A stretch of DNA of 64,000 nucleotides from Isoetes taiwanensis (taxonomy: Eukaryota > Streptophyta > Lycopodiopsida > Isoetales > Isoetaceae): contig JAJEKV010000052.1 in assembly GCA_021234155.1 (NCBI GenBank), positions 3,763,606 to 3,827,605 of the forward strand, read 5' to 3'. The notes under the pieces were generated by a model. That model worked only from the letters and a program-made list of their open reading frames with translations, searched no databases and was not told the DNA's origin. The position numbers and the translations under genes are program-made. Position 1 is the first letter of the stretch; every line of letters starts with the position of its first letter. Positions 44,641-55,900 of this stretch are shown here, one piece after another.

Positions 44641-47600
44641 AAAGAGTTGGAATTATTGACCTTGTCATAATTTCTAATGCATTCTAAAAACTTTACTCAT
44701 GTGGCTTGTCTTCCCTTCCATGGCCACTAAATCATTGTGGGATACGCTGTATATAAGGTGACACTTCTCGTGTGTGTTAGTTCATATGCATGCTTTTATA
44801 TGGATATGGTGGTTAGAACCTCCGTGTTGTTTAAGAATAGAATAGAATGTAATAGATTTTTTATCGCCCACCTGAGACAAATTGGCCTATGGGACCCAAA
44901 CAAAAGAGAGCAAAGAAGTTTATTCATCGCTGTGATTTAATTAAGGCAACCAATCTTTATCCAAATGTATGCAAAAGGCATCAATTACATGAGGATCCCC
45001 TCAAGCAAAAAATGAGGTAGTTGCACTCAGATCTGAATATCTCGAAGCTGCCTTTGATCTCGCTCAAATGATTTTTGGAGGAACAACCAAGCAAAAAAGT
45101 TGTAGTGAAATGTATGAAAAATTTGGCTCAATTTGGATCTGAAATGTCCGAGAAAATTGAGTTCAAAGTTGAGGAAAATTTGGCCGCTGCACTACCCCCG
45201 AACAAAACAATGTCTCGCGACACTCAAATGATGATATCTCGAAGTTTAAAACCGAACAATTTTGCATGATTTTTAAAAGACTATCAGAGAAAAGTTGTAG
45301 GAACATGTGGGAAAAAACTTTGCCTAATTTGGAACTGGGATAATGGAGAAAAACGAGTTTAAATTGATCCAAAATTTTGTCGCTGAACCGTCACGTAAAA
45401 TCGCAAGTAGTTTTTGCATAACTTCAACCCGACAATGTGTTTGAATATGTCCTAACATGATGTTGACCCTCCACCCACAAACAAACACAAGAAGCCAACT
45501 TGAAACTATGCTCAAGTTGGGGTTAGAACCTCAGATCACTTAAGGCGCATCAATTTATACAAGAAAAAATTCAATAGGATAGCTCAAAAGTTCATATGTT
45601 CATACCTTTCCCATTTCTAGAAAATGGTAGCAAAGATTTCGATCGAGGTGGCATGGAGATAAATTGATTCTTGATTATTGATTACCGATTAATCGATAGA
45701 GAAAAGTTGTTGGAAAGCAATGGTGAAAACTTTGGCCAATTCTTAGCTCGTGATCCGTGAGATATTCGAAGTTCAAAGTCGGTGCAAAATTTGGTCAATG
45801 AAAGCCAAACTAAATGAGGATTTTGAGTTGCTAATGGAGTTTTTGAGAAATTCCAAAGCTGAGGTGTGCCAAAAGAAGTTGTGATATGGGGCAAGTGGTC
45901 AAATTTGTGGACTAATTTGCAAAACACAGTCAAGAATAGTCTCAAACAACATGCAAATGTCTGCAATATGAGTTTGGACTAGTTTATTTTGAAAATTTTG
46001 AAGCATACAAGTACCTAATGGTTGTTATGAGAGATTGCAAAATTTGTTCTTTGCAAAAATTATGGAAGATGACATGGCATGTGTATGGTGAGGTGGTAAA
46101 GATGAGTGCTGAGGTGGCAAAAGATGAACGGGTGGAAAAACAAAGAATTTGCCTAGAGAACTTAAAAAAAAAAAAAAAAAAAAAAAACATATTTCTCCAT
46201 GGTGACATGGCATTCCTTTGGATAGTGTGCTATGTGTCATGATGATTAAGCATTTATGCACTTTAGATAGAAAATGACTAGGTCAATTAAAAGAAAAGGG
46301 AGATTTCTTTAGTGTAATAAGTAGGTAATAATGGCAAGCAAGGTGATGTGGCACTGGAAATGATGAGGTGCCATAAGAGAGAGAAACCAAACTTCTTTCT
46401 TTTTGAAAATGTGACTTTTACAAAAGTTATAGGTGATGACATGGCATGAGCATGCGAGATGGCAACTATGAGTGACATGGCAAAAGATGAAGGGATAGAA
46501 AATGAAGAATTTGCCTCGGCAATTTGCAACTTGTTAGAGAAAGCATATTCACCATTATGACATGTCATTTTTGGAAGATGTGGCACGCCACATTATATGA
46601 CTAACACATAAGCCCCTATTCTTGCAATGGTTGCATTGTAGAGAGCTCGAGAATTGATATGATATTTGTCAAGATTTGCAAGATTATTGAATTGATGGGT
46701 GGATACATGTCGATCCCGCGCGCAGACGGAAGCTAGTGTTGAGCTATCCTAGAAAATCATTCATTGGAAGTGCAGGGGCCAAATTGCTCTATGCCAAAAA
46801 AGATCCGAGCCCCTCCATCCCGATCTTACCGTTGATGTGGAATTTTTCCCGCTTGCACATCACAATTTTTGGGTCCACATCACAACTATGTCTAAAACAT
46901 GTTTCTTAACAACATATTTATATTACGTGGAAGTGATATAAACAAAGACTATACTCTATACTCCGAACAAGACATTTGTTATAAGACCATCCCTTTGTAA
47001 TCGTGGTGCGCCACAAACAAAACATGGTTGAAAAACCCAACTAAACCATTTAACATGAACATAAGCTAACAACGCCTATATTTAAAAAGAAAAGGAACGG
47101 CTAAGATGATTCCGAAATAAATGGTCAAGATTGTGATCTTCGCCCTCGTGATTCCATTGGTCAAATTTGAACTATTATTGTTTATTATTGTTTGTTTCGT
47201 GGATTTCGGGCGCTGTAAGCTTTGCCGCCGAAATTCATGCCTCCATCTCGGCCCAGATCCATCCGGGGCCATCGCCCTCAGCCTCCATTCCGCCATCGCC
47301 CATTGCTCCATTGTTTCTGATAACATCCACGCCGCTTTTCATCTCCATTCTTATGCTTTTGTCGCCATAGCCATTCCGGACGTAATCATTTAAATGGGGA
47401 TTTGAAGTTGGGTTCAGATCTACATCGAGCCGATCGAGGGTAAAACTCGATTTTGGAAACGGGCATTTAGGGCAATGCCAAGGCGAGCCTTTTGAGAAGG
47501 GACAGATGGAGAGGCAAAGGCTTGGTTCATAGGCCCTGGGTGGAGTTGTCCATTGCCGAGCCGCAGCTATGGCGGAAGTCCGCCGGGCCTTACGACATTG

Positions 47601-48000
47601 GCTTACATTCTCGCCTAAATCTTCCCGAATCAAGTTTCAAATCTATTGGGTTGCACCCAGCCTCAGAACCTTTTGCTCGCTTTGCTTTCTCTCAAGGAAC
47701 ACAACCCATTACTCGCCAAGATGTGTTTTGTCAAGCAAAAGCTTTTACGCTTGAATCTGAAACCGACTGATCGATAAAAAAAGAAATTCGCGCCAAAAAA
47801 AGAATTCATCACAGAGAGCATTAAATGGAACCCAAAAGCCACCGTGACGCATCGATTCAACGCCATGAGGTAATTCCAATGACCATACAGAGATGAATAA
47901 AAAAAGAGGGTACTCAACTCCAGCTCGTGAAGAAGACTCCCTTTGCTAGTGCTTTAGGGCAGGAAAAAGTAAAAGGAAATGAGATAATATTGGTCGACAT
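44641..48000. other. Transposon interior without recognised genes
   Basis: Contains short plant-like but unsupported frames, a poly(A) run near 46165-46188, repeated words such as ACATGGCAT and TTTGGC(C/T)AATTT, and a moderately GC-rich part at 47220-47660 that might be a captured gene edge. Nothing can be named. Confidence 0.4.
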
Positions 48001-48010
48001 TGAAGGTGGG

Positions 48011-48020
48011 CTATAAATAG
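48011..48020 (+). promoter_or_regulatory. TATA box of captured promoter
   Basis: CTATAAATAG, a textbook plant TATA box, lies 97 bp before an ATG in good context (AAAATGGCT). The implied start of transcription is about 48042-48050. Confidence 0.65.
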
Positions 48021-48116
48021 TCGCCCATCTCCACTTCGCTTCCATCTTCAACCAAACGCTTCAAAAACAGGGGAAGAAGTGTTCAAGAGCTTGGCCAAAG
48101 GAAAACTCCACTGAAA

Positions 48117-48299
48117 ATGGCTTCTCGCATGAGGCGTAGGTCGCGGGTTGCAGAGGCCATAGGCGCCAGTGAGCTTTGGGCATCCAGCCTTCCCGTGAGG
48201 GTTTTTGTTCAAGATTGGAAGCTCCGCTTTGCGTGTCCGCTCTCCCTCACCTTCTTCAGAAAATTTCGCCCTGCTAAAATTAGTTTCCTTTCTTCTTAA
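48117..48299 (+). CDS. Captured first exon of an unidentified plant gene
   Basis: The ATG at 48117 follows the TATA box and an AC-rich leader typical of plant 5' UTRs. The frame reads MASRMRRRSRVAEAIGASEL and stays open to 48299. A possible donor (CCC/GTGAGG) lies near 48197, so the true exon may be shorter. The product is unknown. The downstream body of the gene is missing: after the second exon-like piece the sequence runs into the transposon's AT-rich end. Confidence 0.4.
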   Translation: MASRMRRRSRVAEAIGASELWASSLPVRVFVQDWKLRFACPLSLTFFRKFRPAKISFLSS

Positions 48300-48458
48300 T
48301 TCCTCATAAAAACCTCCATATCCAGTTCAAGGGCTGCACATGAGGGCTAAAAGGGCCCTCCGCTTGGGACCATCCGACCAAAACCAAACTGTGTCTCTAG
48401 TCGCCGACCGCGCTCCATATTTCCGATTCATTAACTTATAGTTTCTCACCTTTTCAAG

Positions 48459-48524
48459 CTTTGGCGCAGATGAGATTGAAGATCTTAGCACGGATGTGAC
48501 ACAGACCAAGATCATAGATATGAG
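48459..48524 (+). pseudogene. Second exon-like piece with GC donor
   Basis: After a CTTTTCAAG or TTTGGCGCAG acceptor, a short open piece encodes GADEIEDLSTDVTQTKIIDM and ends at ATGAG/GCAAGT, which is the consensus of the minor GC-AG intron class. The translated stretch looks like real protein, but the family is not recognised with confidence. Confidence 0.4.
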
Positions 48525-48530
48525 GCAAGT

Positions 48531-49189
48531 GCCCGCAAAATCTACATCCGAATATTTCCCCGCTTGAAACGCTTTGCCTTAAAATAATCTTGGAATCCAA
48601 AACCGTGGGTTACTTGCAAGTTTTGTTCTTTTGCCCGTGGTTTCTTTTGCAATTTTCGCCAAATCTTCTATTCTCGACCTGGTTGCAAATGCATGTATGT
48701 GCTCGTCTGGGAAGCGGATACCCCGCTTAAGGTCTTATCTACCTTTTATTTCTACCCCATCTTCTAGATTCCACCTCTTTTCCCCGCTTTTGGAGCTTTA
48801 ACTGCTCAGGTCGATCATTTTTGTATTCAGCTATGTCCGAAGTTGTTAAATTTTTCATCATGTTGTTTCGCTTTTGCCTTCTAACAAATCGATTAGATTT
48901 GTGGCAAATAGGCTTGGATATAGACCGCCGCTTTTAAGTTTTGTTCAATTGGGATCGGTGGCAAATGTTTGATATGTGAATGTATAAATTTTGTTAAGAA
49001 TCGATTGTATTCTTAAATTTGTTTCAGATATCAATCAATTTTGCTGCCAAAAAAAAATCTATGTATCAACATTCTTCTTTTTATATAAATCTATTCTTCT
49101 TTTTATATAAATCTATATATCTATATGTAAATCTATGCATGTTCAATTTATATAAATCTATGTATCAACATTCTTATTTTGTGAGAAAA
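48531..49189. other. No gene recognised
   Basis: Probably intron or flank of the captured gene, grading into AT-rich DNA. Confidence 0.4.
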
Positions 49190-49894
49190 ATAACACTTGA
49201 AAACAATAGTTATTTCTTAAAACCACACTTTTTCTAAAAAAAACACGATCAATAAAAAAAAAAAAAACACTTAGAAACAACATAATTATAAAAACCACAT
49301 TTTTTTTAAAGCACTGCCGCTTTGTTAAGAAAACAACACTTAGAAACAACAGAGTTAGAAACAAAACCACATTCTTCTTAAAAAACACATATTATTTTAT
49401 TAAGAAAACAACACTTAGAAACAACAGAGTTTACAAAAAACCACATTCTTTCTAGAAAACACATATCACTTTTTAAAAAAAACAACATTTAGAAACAAAT
49501 ATAGTTAAAAAAAAAAAGAAAACTACGTGTAGTTTCTAGCAAAATCGGACAAAATTTATAATGTAGTTTTTTAGTGTTTTTTTTATACAAAACAATAGTT
49601 AAAAACTACATGTGGACCTTTTAGGTTTTATTAATAACCACATGTCTATTTTAGAAAAAGCAACACTTGAAAACCACATATATTTCTAAAAAACAACATG
49701 TAGACACACATGTAATTCCTAATGTAGATAATTTTGACAAAACTCTACGGTAGACTTTTAACAAAAACTACATGTATAAAAATTTGGCTAAAAACTACAC
49801 GCCATTTCTAGTAAAATCTGACAAAAAACAACATGAAGTTTTTGATGTTGTTTTTAGTAAAACCACACTAAAAACAACATGTGGACCCAAGATT
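49190..49894. repeat. Right subterminal repeats, copy 2
   Basis: Repeats of AAACAACACTTAGAAACAAC, AAAACCACATT and AAAACTACATGT, the inverted counterpart of the T-rich left end. They finish next to the right terminal repeat. Confidence 0.8.
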
Positions 49895-49906
49895 GGGGTG
49901 GTTGTG
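49895..49906 (-). repeat. Right terminal repeat, copy 2
   Basis: GGGGTGGTTGTG, complement CACAACCACCCC. The satellite resumes at the next base. Confidence 0.8.
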
Positions 49907-52900
49907 GGAGGATCCAACGGGTCGGATAGGGGAACCGGCCCGGAGGGTGGTCATTAGCGCCCCGGGAGCGCCGCCAGAAGGGCTGCCTCTGAACTTTTTG
50001 GATCCCCCTCTTGGGGTCCGGACTCTCCCCTCTTGTGAGGGATCCCCGCAAGGTCCCTGGCCTCGCTTTGACTTGGGAAGGGTGGTGCCTCTGTTGCCGC
50101 CTCGCAACGGGCCGCCGCCCCGACCGCTCTAATGCTAACCCTTTGACCTAGACCTTCTCCAAAAATTTCGAAAATTGGGCCGTAGGCCGAAATGGATTAG
50201 GATTCCAGCCGGGCAAAAATCAGAATTTATTTTCGCACAATGCATTAATTGCGAATTTATGAATGTCTTGCCATCGCAAAAAGCTCGACTTCTACTTGCC
50301 ACATCGGGAGGAGGACAGGCCCAAACTCCGCCTCCGCGGGTTCTTGTTCGTCAGATTCCTTCTGCACAGCAGCTTCTCGCCAGTCCCAAGTGCAACAGAC
50401 CAAGTCTCGCCCCCAAAACGCAAACCCTTCTAGAACCCGGCAACCCACTGTGGTTTACGCTTTGGAGGCCCTCTCCTTGTCGTCGATTCGGGCCAGGACC
50501 TTGCGCCGTGACTTGACGGGAGTGGGGGTGTTGATGCCGTGAGCACGGACCCTAAAATCCCCCCTAAGCCGCTTGCCCCGGAATTTCCTCTCCCCAAGGC
50601 CCCCGGGGACGGGACGGGCCACCTCCCTCCTCTCCGGAATCGCGATTTGACTCGCCAATGGACTCAGAACGCCGACGCTGCCCCCGGGACCAAGTTCCGG
50701 CCAGAAGACCACCCGACCTCCAAGAAGCCAAAGTAGCTCACTTCCATCACACTCGAATCAATTGGCCTAGGATGTGGATGGATACCGCCGCGGGAGGGCG
50801 GAGTGTTTCTTTTTTTGCAAAACCGACCTTGTAACTTGCTCCCTAGGGTAATTTCGCCATTCCTGACGCATTTGGCAGGTCGATTTGCCATTCCTGAGCC
50901 TCCCTGCCCTCGAACGACAAGACACTGCGGGTTTCTACAAGGCCGACTCGGGACGCCTACCGTTTGACAAGTTCTCCCGACCGACTGAATCTTTTGGGCC
51001 TTCCCCAAGAGGGGCCCCGAACGGAGGATCCAACTGGCCGGATAGGGGAACCGCCCCGAGGGTGGTCACAGCGCAGCTCCCCGGGAGCCGCCAGAAGGGC
51101 TGCCTCGGGAACTTTTTGATCCCGCCTTGGGGTCCCGGGACTCTCCCTCTTGTGAGGGATCCCCGCAAGGTCCCGCCTCGCTTGACTTGGGGAAGGGTGC
51201 CACCGTTGCCCCCGCGAACGGGCTGCCCCCGACCGCTCTAATGCTAACCCTTTGACCTAGACCTTCTCCTCCCAAAAATTTCAAAATTGGGCCGTGTGCT
51301 GGAAATGGATTAGGATTCCAGCTGGCAAAAATCAGAATTTATTTTCGTGACAATGCATTAATTGCTAATTTATGAATGTCTTGCCACCGCAAAAGCTCGA
51401 CTTCTACTTGCCACATCGGGAGGAGGACAGGCCCAAACTCCGCCTCCGCCAGGCCCCTTGTTCCGTATTCTCGCCCAGCTTTCTCGCCAGGTCCCTGTGC
51501 AATGTATCAAGTCTCGCCCCCAAAACGCAAACCCTTCTAGAACCCGCAACCCACTGTGGTTTACGCTTTGGAGGCCCTCCTTGTCGATTCAAGGGACCTT
51601 TGCGCCGCGGACTTGACGTGCGGGAGTGGGGGTGTTGACGCTGTGAGCATGGACTCCTAAAATCCCCCCGAAGTCGCTGTCCCGAATTTCTCTCCCCAAG
51701 GCCCCGGGACTCGGACGGGCCACCTCCCCCTCTCCTAACCGCGATTTGACTCTCGCCAATGGACTCGAACGCCGACATTGCCCCCGGGACCAAGTTCCGC
51801 GGGCTGATAGAAGACCACCCGACCTCCAAGAAGCTTTCAAAGTAGCTCACTTCCATCACACTCGTAGTCAATTGGCCTAGGATGTGGATGCGGGATACCG
51901 CCGTGGGAGGGCGGAGTGTTTCTTTCTTTTGCAAACCCACCTTGTAACTTGCTCCCCTAGGGTAATTTCGCCATTCGACGATTTGGTAGGGTCGATTTGC
52001 CATTCCGAGCCTCCCTGCGCCCTAACGACAAGACATCAGTGGTTTCTACAAGGTCACCTCAGACGCCTGGGTTTGACAAGTTCTCCTGACCGATCTGGAA
52101 TCTTTTGGGCCTTCCCCAAGAGGGGCCCCCGAACGGAGGATCCAACGGCCGGATAGGGGAACCGGCCCGGAGGGTGGTCATTAGCGCAGCCCCCTGGGGA
52201 GCCGCCAGAAGGGCTGCCGCCGGGAACTTTTTTGATCCCGCCTCTTGGGGTCCTGGACTCTCCCTCTTGTGAGGGATCCCCGCAAGGTCCCCGGGCCTCG
52301 CTTTGACTTGGGAAGGGTGCCAGCTGGGTTGCTCCCCGCAACGGGCTGCCCCGACCGCTCTAATGCTAACCCTTTGACCTAGACCTTCTCGGAAAAATTT
52401 CGAAAATTGGGCTGTGTGGATGGAAATGGATTAGGATTCCAGCTGGCAAAAAATCAGAATTTATTTTCGCAGACAATGCATTAATTGCGAATTTATGAAT
52501 GTCTTGCCACCGCAAAAAGCCCCTAATTTCTACTTGCCACATCGGGAGGAGGACAGGCCCAAACTCCGGCCCGCCAGGCCCCTTGTCTCAGATTCTCTGG
52601 GCTGCAGCTTCTCGTGTCCCAAGTGCAACAGATCAAGTCTCGCCCCCAAAACGCAAACCCTTCTAGAACCTCGCAACCCACGTGGTTTACGTTTTGGAGG
52701 CCCCTCTCCTTGTCGATTCGGGCGGGACCTTGCGCCGCGGACTTGACGGGAGTGGGGGTGTTGACGCCAGAGCAGCACGGACCCTAAAATCCCCCGAAGC
52801 CGCTGTCTCCACTTCTCTCTCCCCAAGGCCCCGGGACGGACGCAACCTCCCCTCTCCGAATCACATTTGACTCTCGCCAATGGACTCGTAACATCGACAT

Positions 52901-55900
52901 TGTTCTGGGGACCAAGTTCCGCGGGCCGAAGACCACCCCACCTCCAAGAAGCGCCAAAGTAGCTCACTTCCATCACACTCGAAGTCAATTGGCCTAGGGA
53001 TGTGGATGCTGGGATACCGCCGTGGAGGGCGGAGTGTTTCTTTTTTTTTGCAAAACCACCTTGTAACTTGCTCCCTAGGGTAATTTCGCCATTCCGGGAC
53101 GATTTGGCAGGGTCGATTTGCCATTCCGGAGCCTCCCCTGCCCGAACGACAAGACATCATGGTTTCTACAAGGCCAATTCCTCGTGACGCCCCGCTGTTT
53201 GACAAGTTCTCCCGACCGATCTGGAATCTTTTGGGCCTTCCCCAAGAGGGGCCCCCGAACGGGAGGATCCAACGGGCCGGATAGGGGAACCGGCCCGGGA
53301 GGGTGGTCATTAGCGCAGCTCGGGGGCCGCCAGAAGGGCTGCCTCGGGAACTTTTTTGATCCCTCTTGGGGTCCTGGACTCTCCCTCTTGTGAGGGATCC
53401 CCGCAAGGTCCCGGGCCTCGCTTTTGACTTGGGGAAGGGTGCCAGCCTGGGTTGTCCCCGCAATCCGCTGCCCCGACCGCTCTAATGCTAACCCTTTGAC
53501 CTAGACCTTCTCCTAAAAATTTCAAAATTGGGTCAGGCCGGAAATGGATTAGGATTCCACCGGCAAAAATCAGAATTTATTTTCGCACAATGCATTAATT
53601 GCGAATTTATGAATGTCTCTACATCAAGAAAAGCTCGACTTCTACTTGCCACATCGGGAGGAGGACAGGCCCAAACTCCGCCTCCGCCAGTTCCCTTGTT
53701 CGTATTCTCGCCGCAGCCGCCAGTCCTAAAAGTGCAATGCACTCAAGTCTCGCCCCCCAAAACGCAAACCCTTCTAGAACCCGCAACCCACGTGGTTTAC
53801 GCTTTTGGAGGCCCTCTCCTTGTCGATTCGGGCGGGACCTACTGCGGACTTGACGCGGGAGTGGGGGTGTTGACGCCAGAGCACGGACCCTAAAATCCCC
53901 CGAAGAAGCGCTTGCCCCGAATTTCTCTCTCCCCAAGGCCCTCGGGACGACGGCAACCTCCCCCTCCCGAATCGCGGATTTGGCTCGCCAATGGACTCGG
54001 GAACATCGACATTGGTTCGGGGACCAAGTTCCGTGGCCAGAAGACCACCCGACCTCCAAGAAGCGCCAAAGTAGCTCACTTCCATCACACTCGTAGTCAA
54101 TTGGCCTAGGGATGTGGATGCGGATAATGTCGTGGAGGGCTGGAGTGTTTTTTCTTTTGCAAAACCGACCTTGTAACTTGCTCCCTAGGGTAATTTCGCC
54201 ATTCTCGATGATTTGGCAGGGTCGATTTGCCATTCCGAGCCTCCCTGCGTCTCTAACGACAAGACACTGTGGGTTTCTACAAGGCCACCTCGTGACGCCC
54301 GCGGTTTGACAAGTTCTCCCCGACCCATCCGAATCTTTGGGCCTTCCCCAAGAGGGGCCCCCGAACGGAGGATCCAACGGTCGGATAGGGGAACCGGCCC
54401 CGGGAGGGTGGTCACAGCGCAGCACCGGGAGCGCCGCCAGAAGGGCTGCCTCGAACTTTTTGATCCCGCCCTTGGGGTCCCGGACTCTCCCCTCTTGTGA
54501 GGGATCCCCGCAAGGTCCCGCCTCGCTTGACTTGGGAAGGGTGCCAGCGGGTTGCCCCCCCGCAACGGGCTGCCCCGACCGCTCTAATGCTAACCCTTTG
54601 ACCTAGACCTTCTCCCTAAAATTTCAAAATTGGGCCGTAGGCCGGAAATGGATTAGATTCCAGCCGGCAAAAAATCAGAATTTATTTTCGCACAATGCAT
54701 TAATTGCTAATTTATGAATGTCTTGCCATCGCAAAAGCCTCGAATTTCTATTTGCCACACGGGGAGGAGGACAGGCCCAAACTCCGCCCGGCCAGCTTCC
54801 CTTGCTCCATATTCTCGGCTGCAGCCTTCTTTCTCGCCAGTCCCAGTGCAATGCATCAAGTCTCGCCCCCAAAACGCAAAACCCTTCTAGAACCCCGCAA
54901 CCCACTGTGGTTTACGCTTTGGGAGGCCCTCTCCTTGTCGATTCGGCGGGACTTGCGCCGCGGACTTGACGGGTGGGGGTGTTGACGCCAGAGCACGGAC
55001 CCCTAAAAATCCCCCCGAAGCCGCTTGCCCCATTCCTCTCCCCAAGGCCTCGGGACTGACGGGCACCTCCCCTCCTCCGAATCGCTGATTTGACTCGCCA
55101 ATGGACTCTTTAACGCCGACATTGCCCCTCGGGACCAAGTTCCAGGGCCGTAAGACCACCCTCACCTCCAAGAAGCGCCAAAGTAGCTCACTTCCATCAC
55201 ACTCGTGAGTCAATTGGCCTAGGATGTGGATGCGGATACCGCCGTGGAGGGCGTGAGTGTTTCTTTTCTTTGCAAACCGACCTTGTAACTTGCTCCCTAG
55301 GGTAATTTCGCCATTCCGACGCATTTGGTGGTCGATTTGCCATTCCCGAGCCTCCTGCGTGCCCGAACGACAAGACATCAATGGGTTTCTACAAGGCCGA
55401 CCTCAGACGCCCCGCGGTTTGACAAGTTCTCCCTGACCATCTGAATCTTTTGGGCCTTCCCAAAGAGGGGCCCCCGAACGGAGGATCCAACCTGGCCGGA
55501 TAGGGGAACCGGCCCGGGAGGGTGGTCATTACATGCAGCCCCCGGGAGAGCCGCCAGAAGGGCTGCCTCGGGAACTTTTTTGATCCCGCCTCTTGGGGTC
55601 CTGGACTCTCCCCTCTTGTGAGGGATCCCTCGCAAGGTCCCGGGCCTCGCTTGGACTTGGGGAAGGGTGCCAGCCCTGCTGCCCCCGCAACGGGCCGCCC
55701 CCACCGCTCTAATGCTAACCCTTTGACCTAGACCTTCTCCTAAAAATTTCAAAATTGGGCTGTGTAGGCCGGAAATGGATTAGGATTCCACCGGCAAAAA
55801 ATCAGAATTTATTTTCGCATAAATGCATTAATTGGTAATTTATGAATGTCTTGCCATCTAAAAAGCCCCGACTTCTACTTGCTACATCGGGAGGAGGACA

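Larger units (their letters stand above)
42129..49906. mobile_element. CACTA-like DNA transposon copy 2, 7.8 kb, non-autonomous
   Basis: A 7,778-bp insertion in the satellite. The left end is CACTACCACCCC and the right end is the complement of CACAACCACCCC (11 of 12), followed inward by a G-rich block and (A/T)CCACA. The flanking 3 bp are CGA (42126-42128) and GGA (49907-49909), one base apart; the satellite consensus at this point reads GAACGGAGGATCC, so the duplicated triplet was probably GGA. T-rich repeats point inward at both ends. No transposase frame is seen. The cargo includes a promoter with exons, a small CACTA-derived MITE, and a little of the 21-bp minisatellite. Same family as 7472-22409. 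Confidence 0.85.

Noticed and set aside
46018-46242. Lysine-rich frame over the poly(A) run
   Set aside because: Created by a homopolymer; no support on either side.
53619-54425. 268-aa and other long frames in the 1.1-kb satellite
   Set aside because: Frames shift between neighbouring units by indels, no frame is conserved across units, and both strands are equally open.
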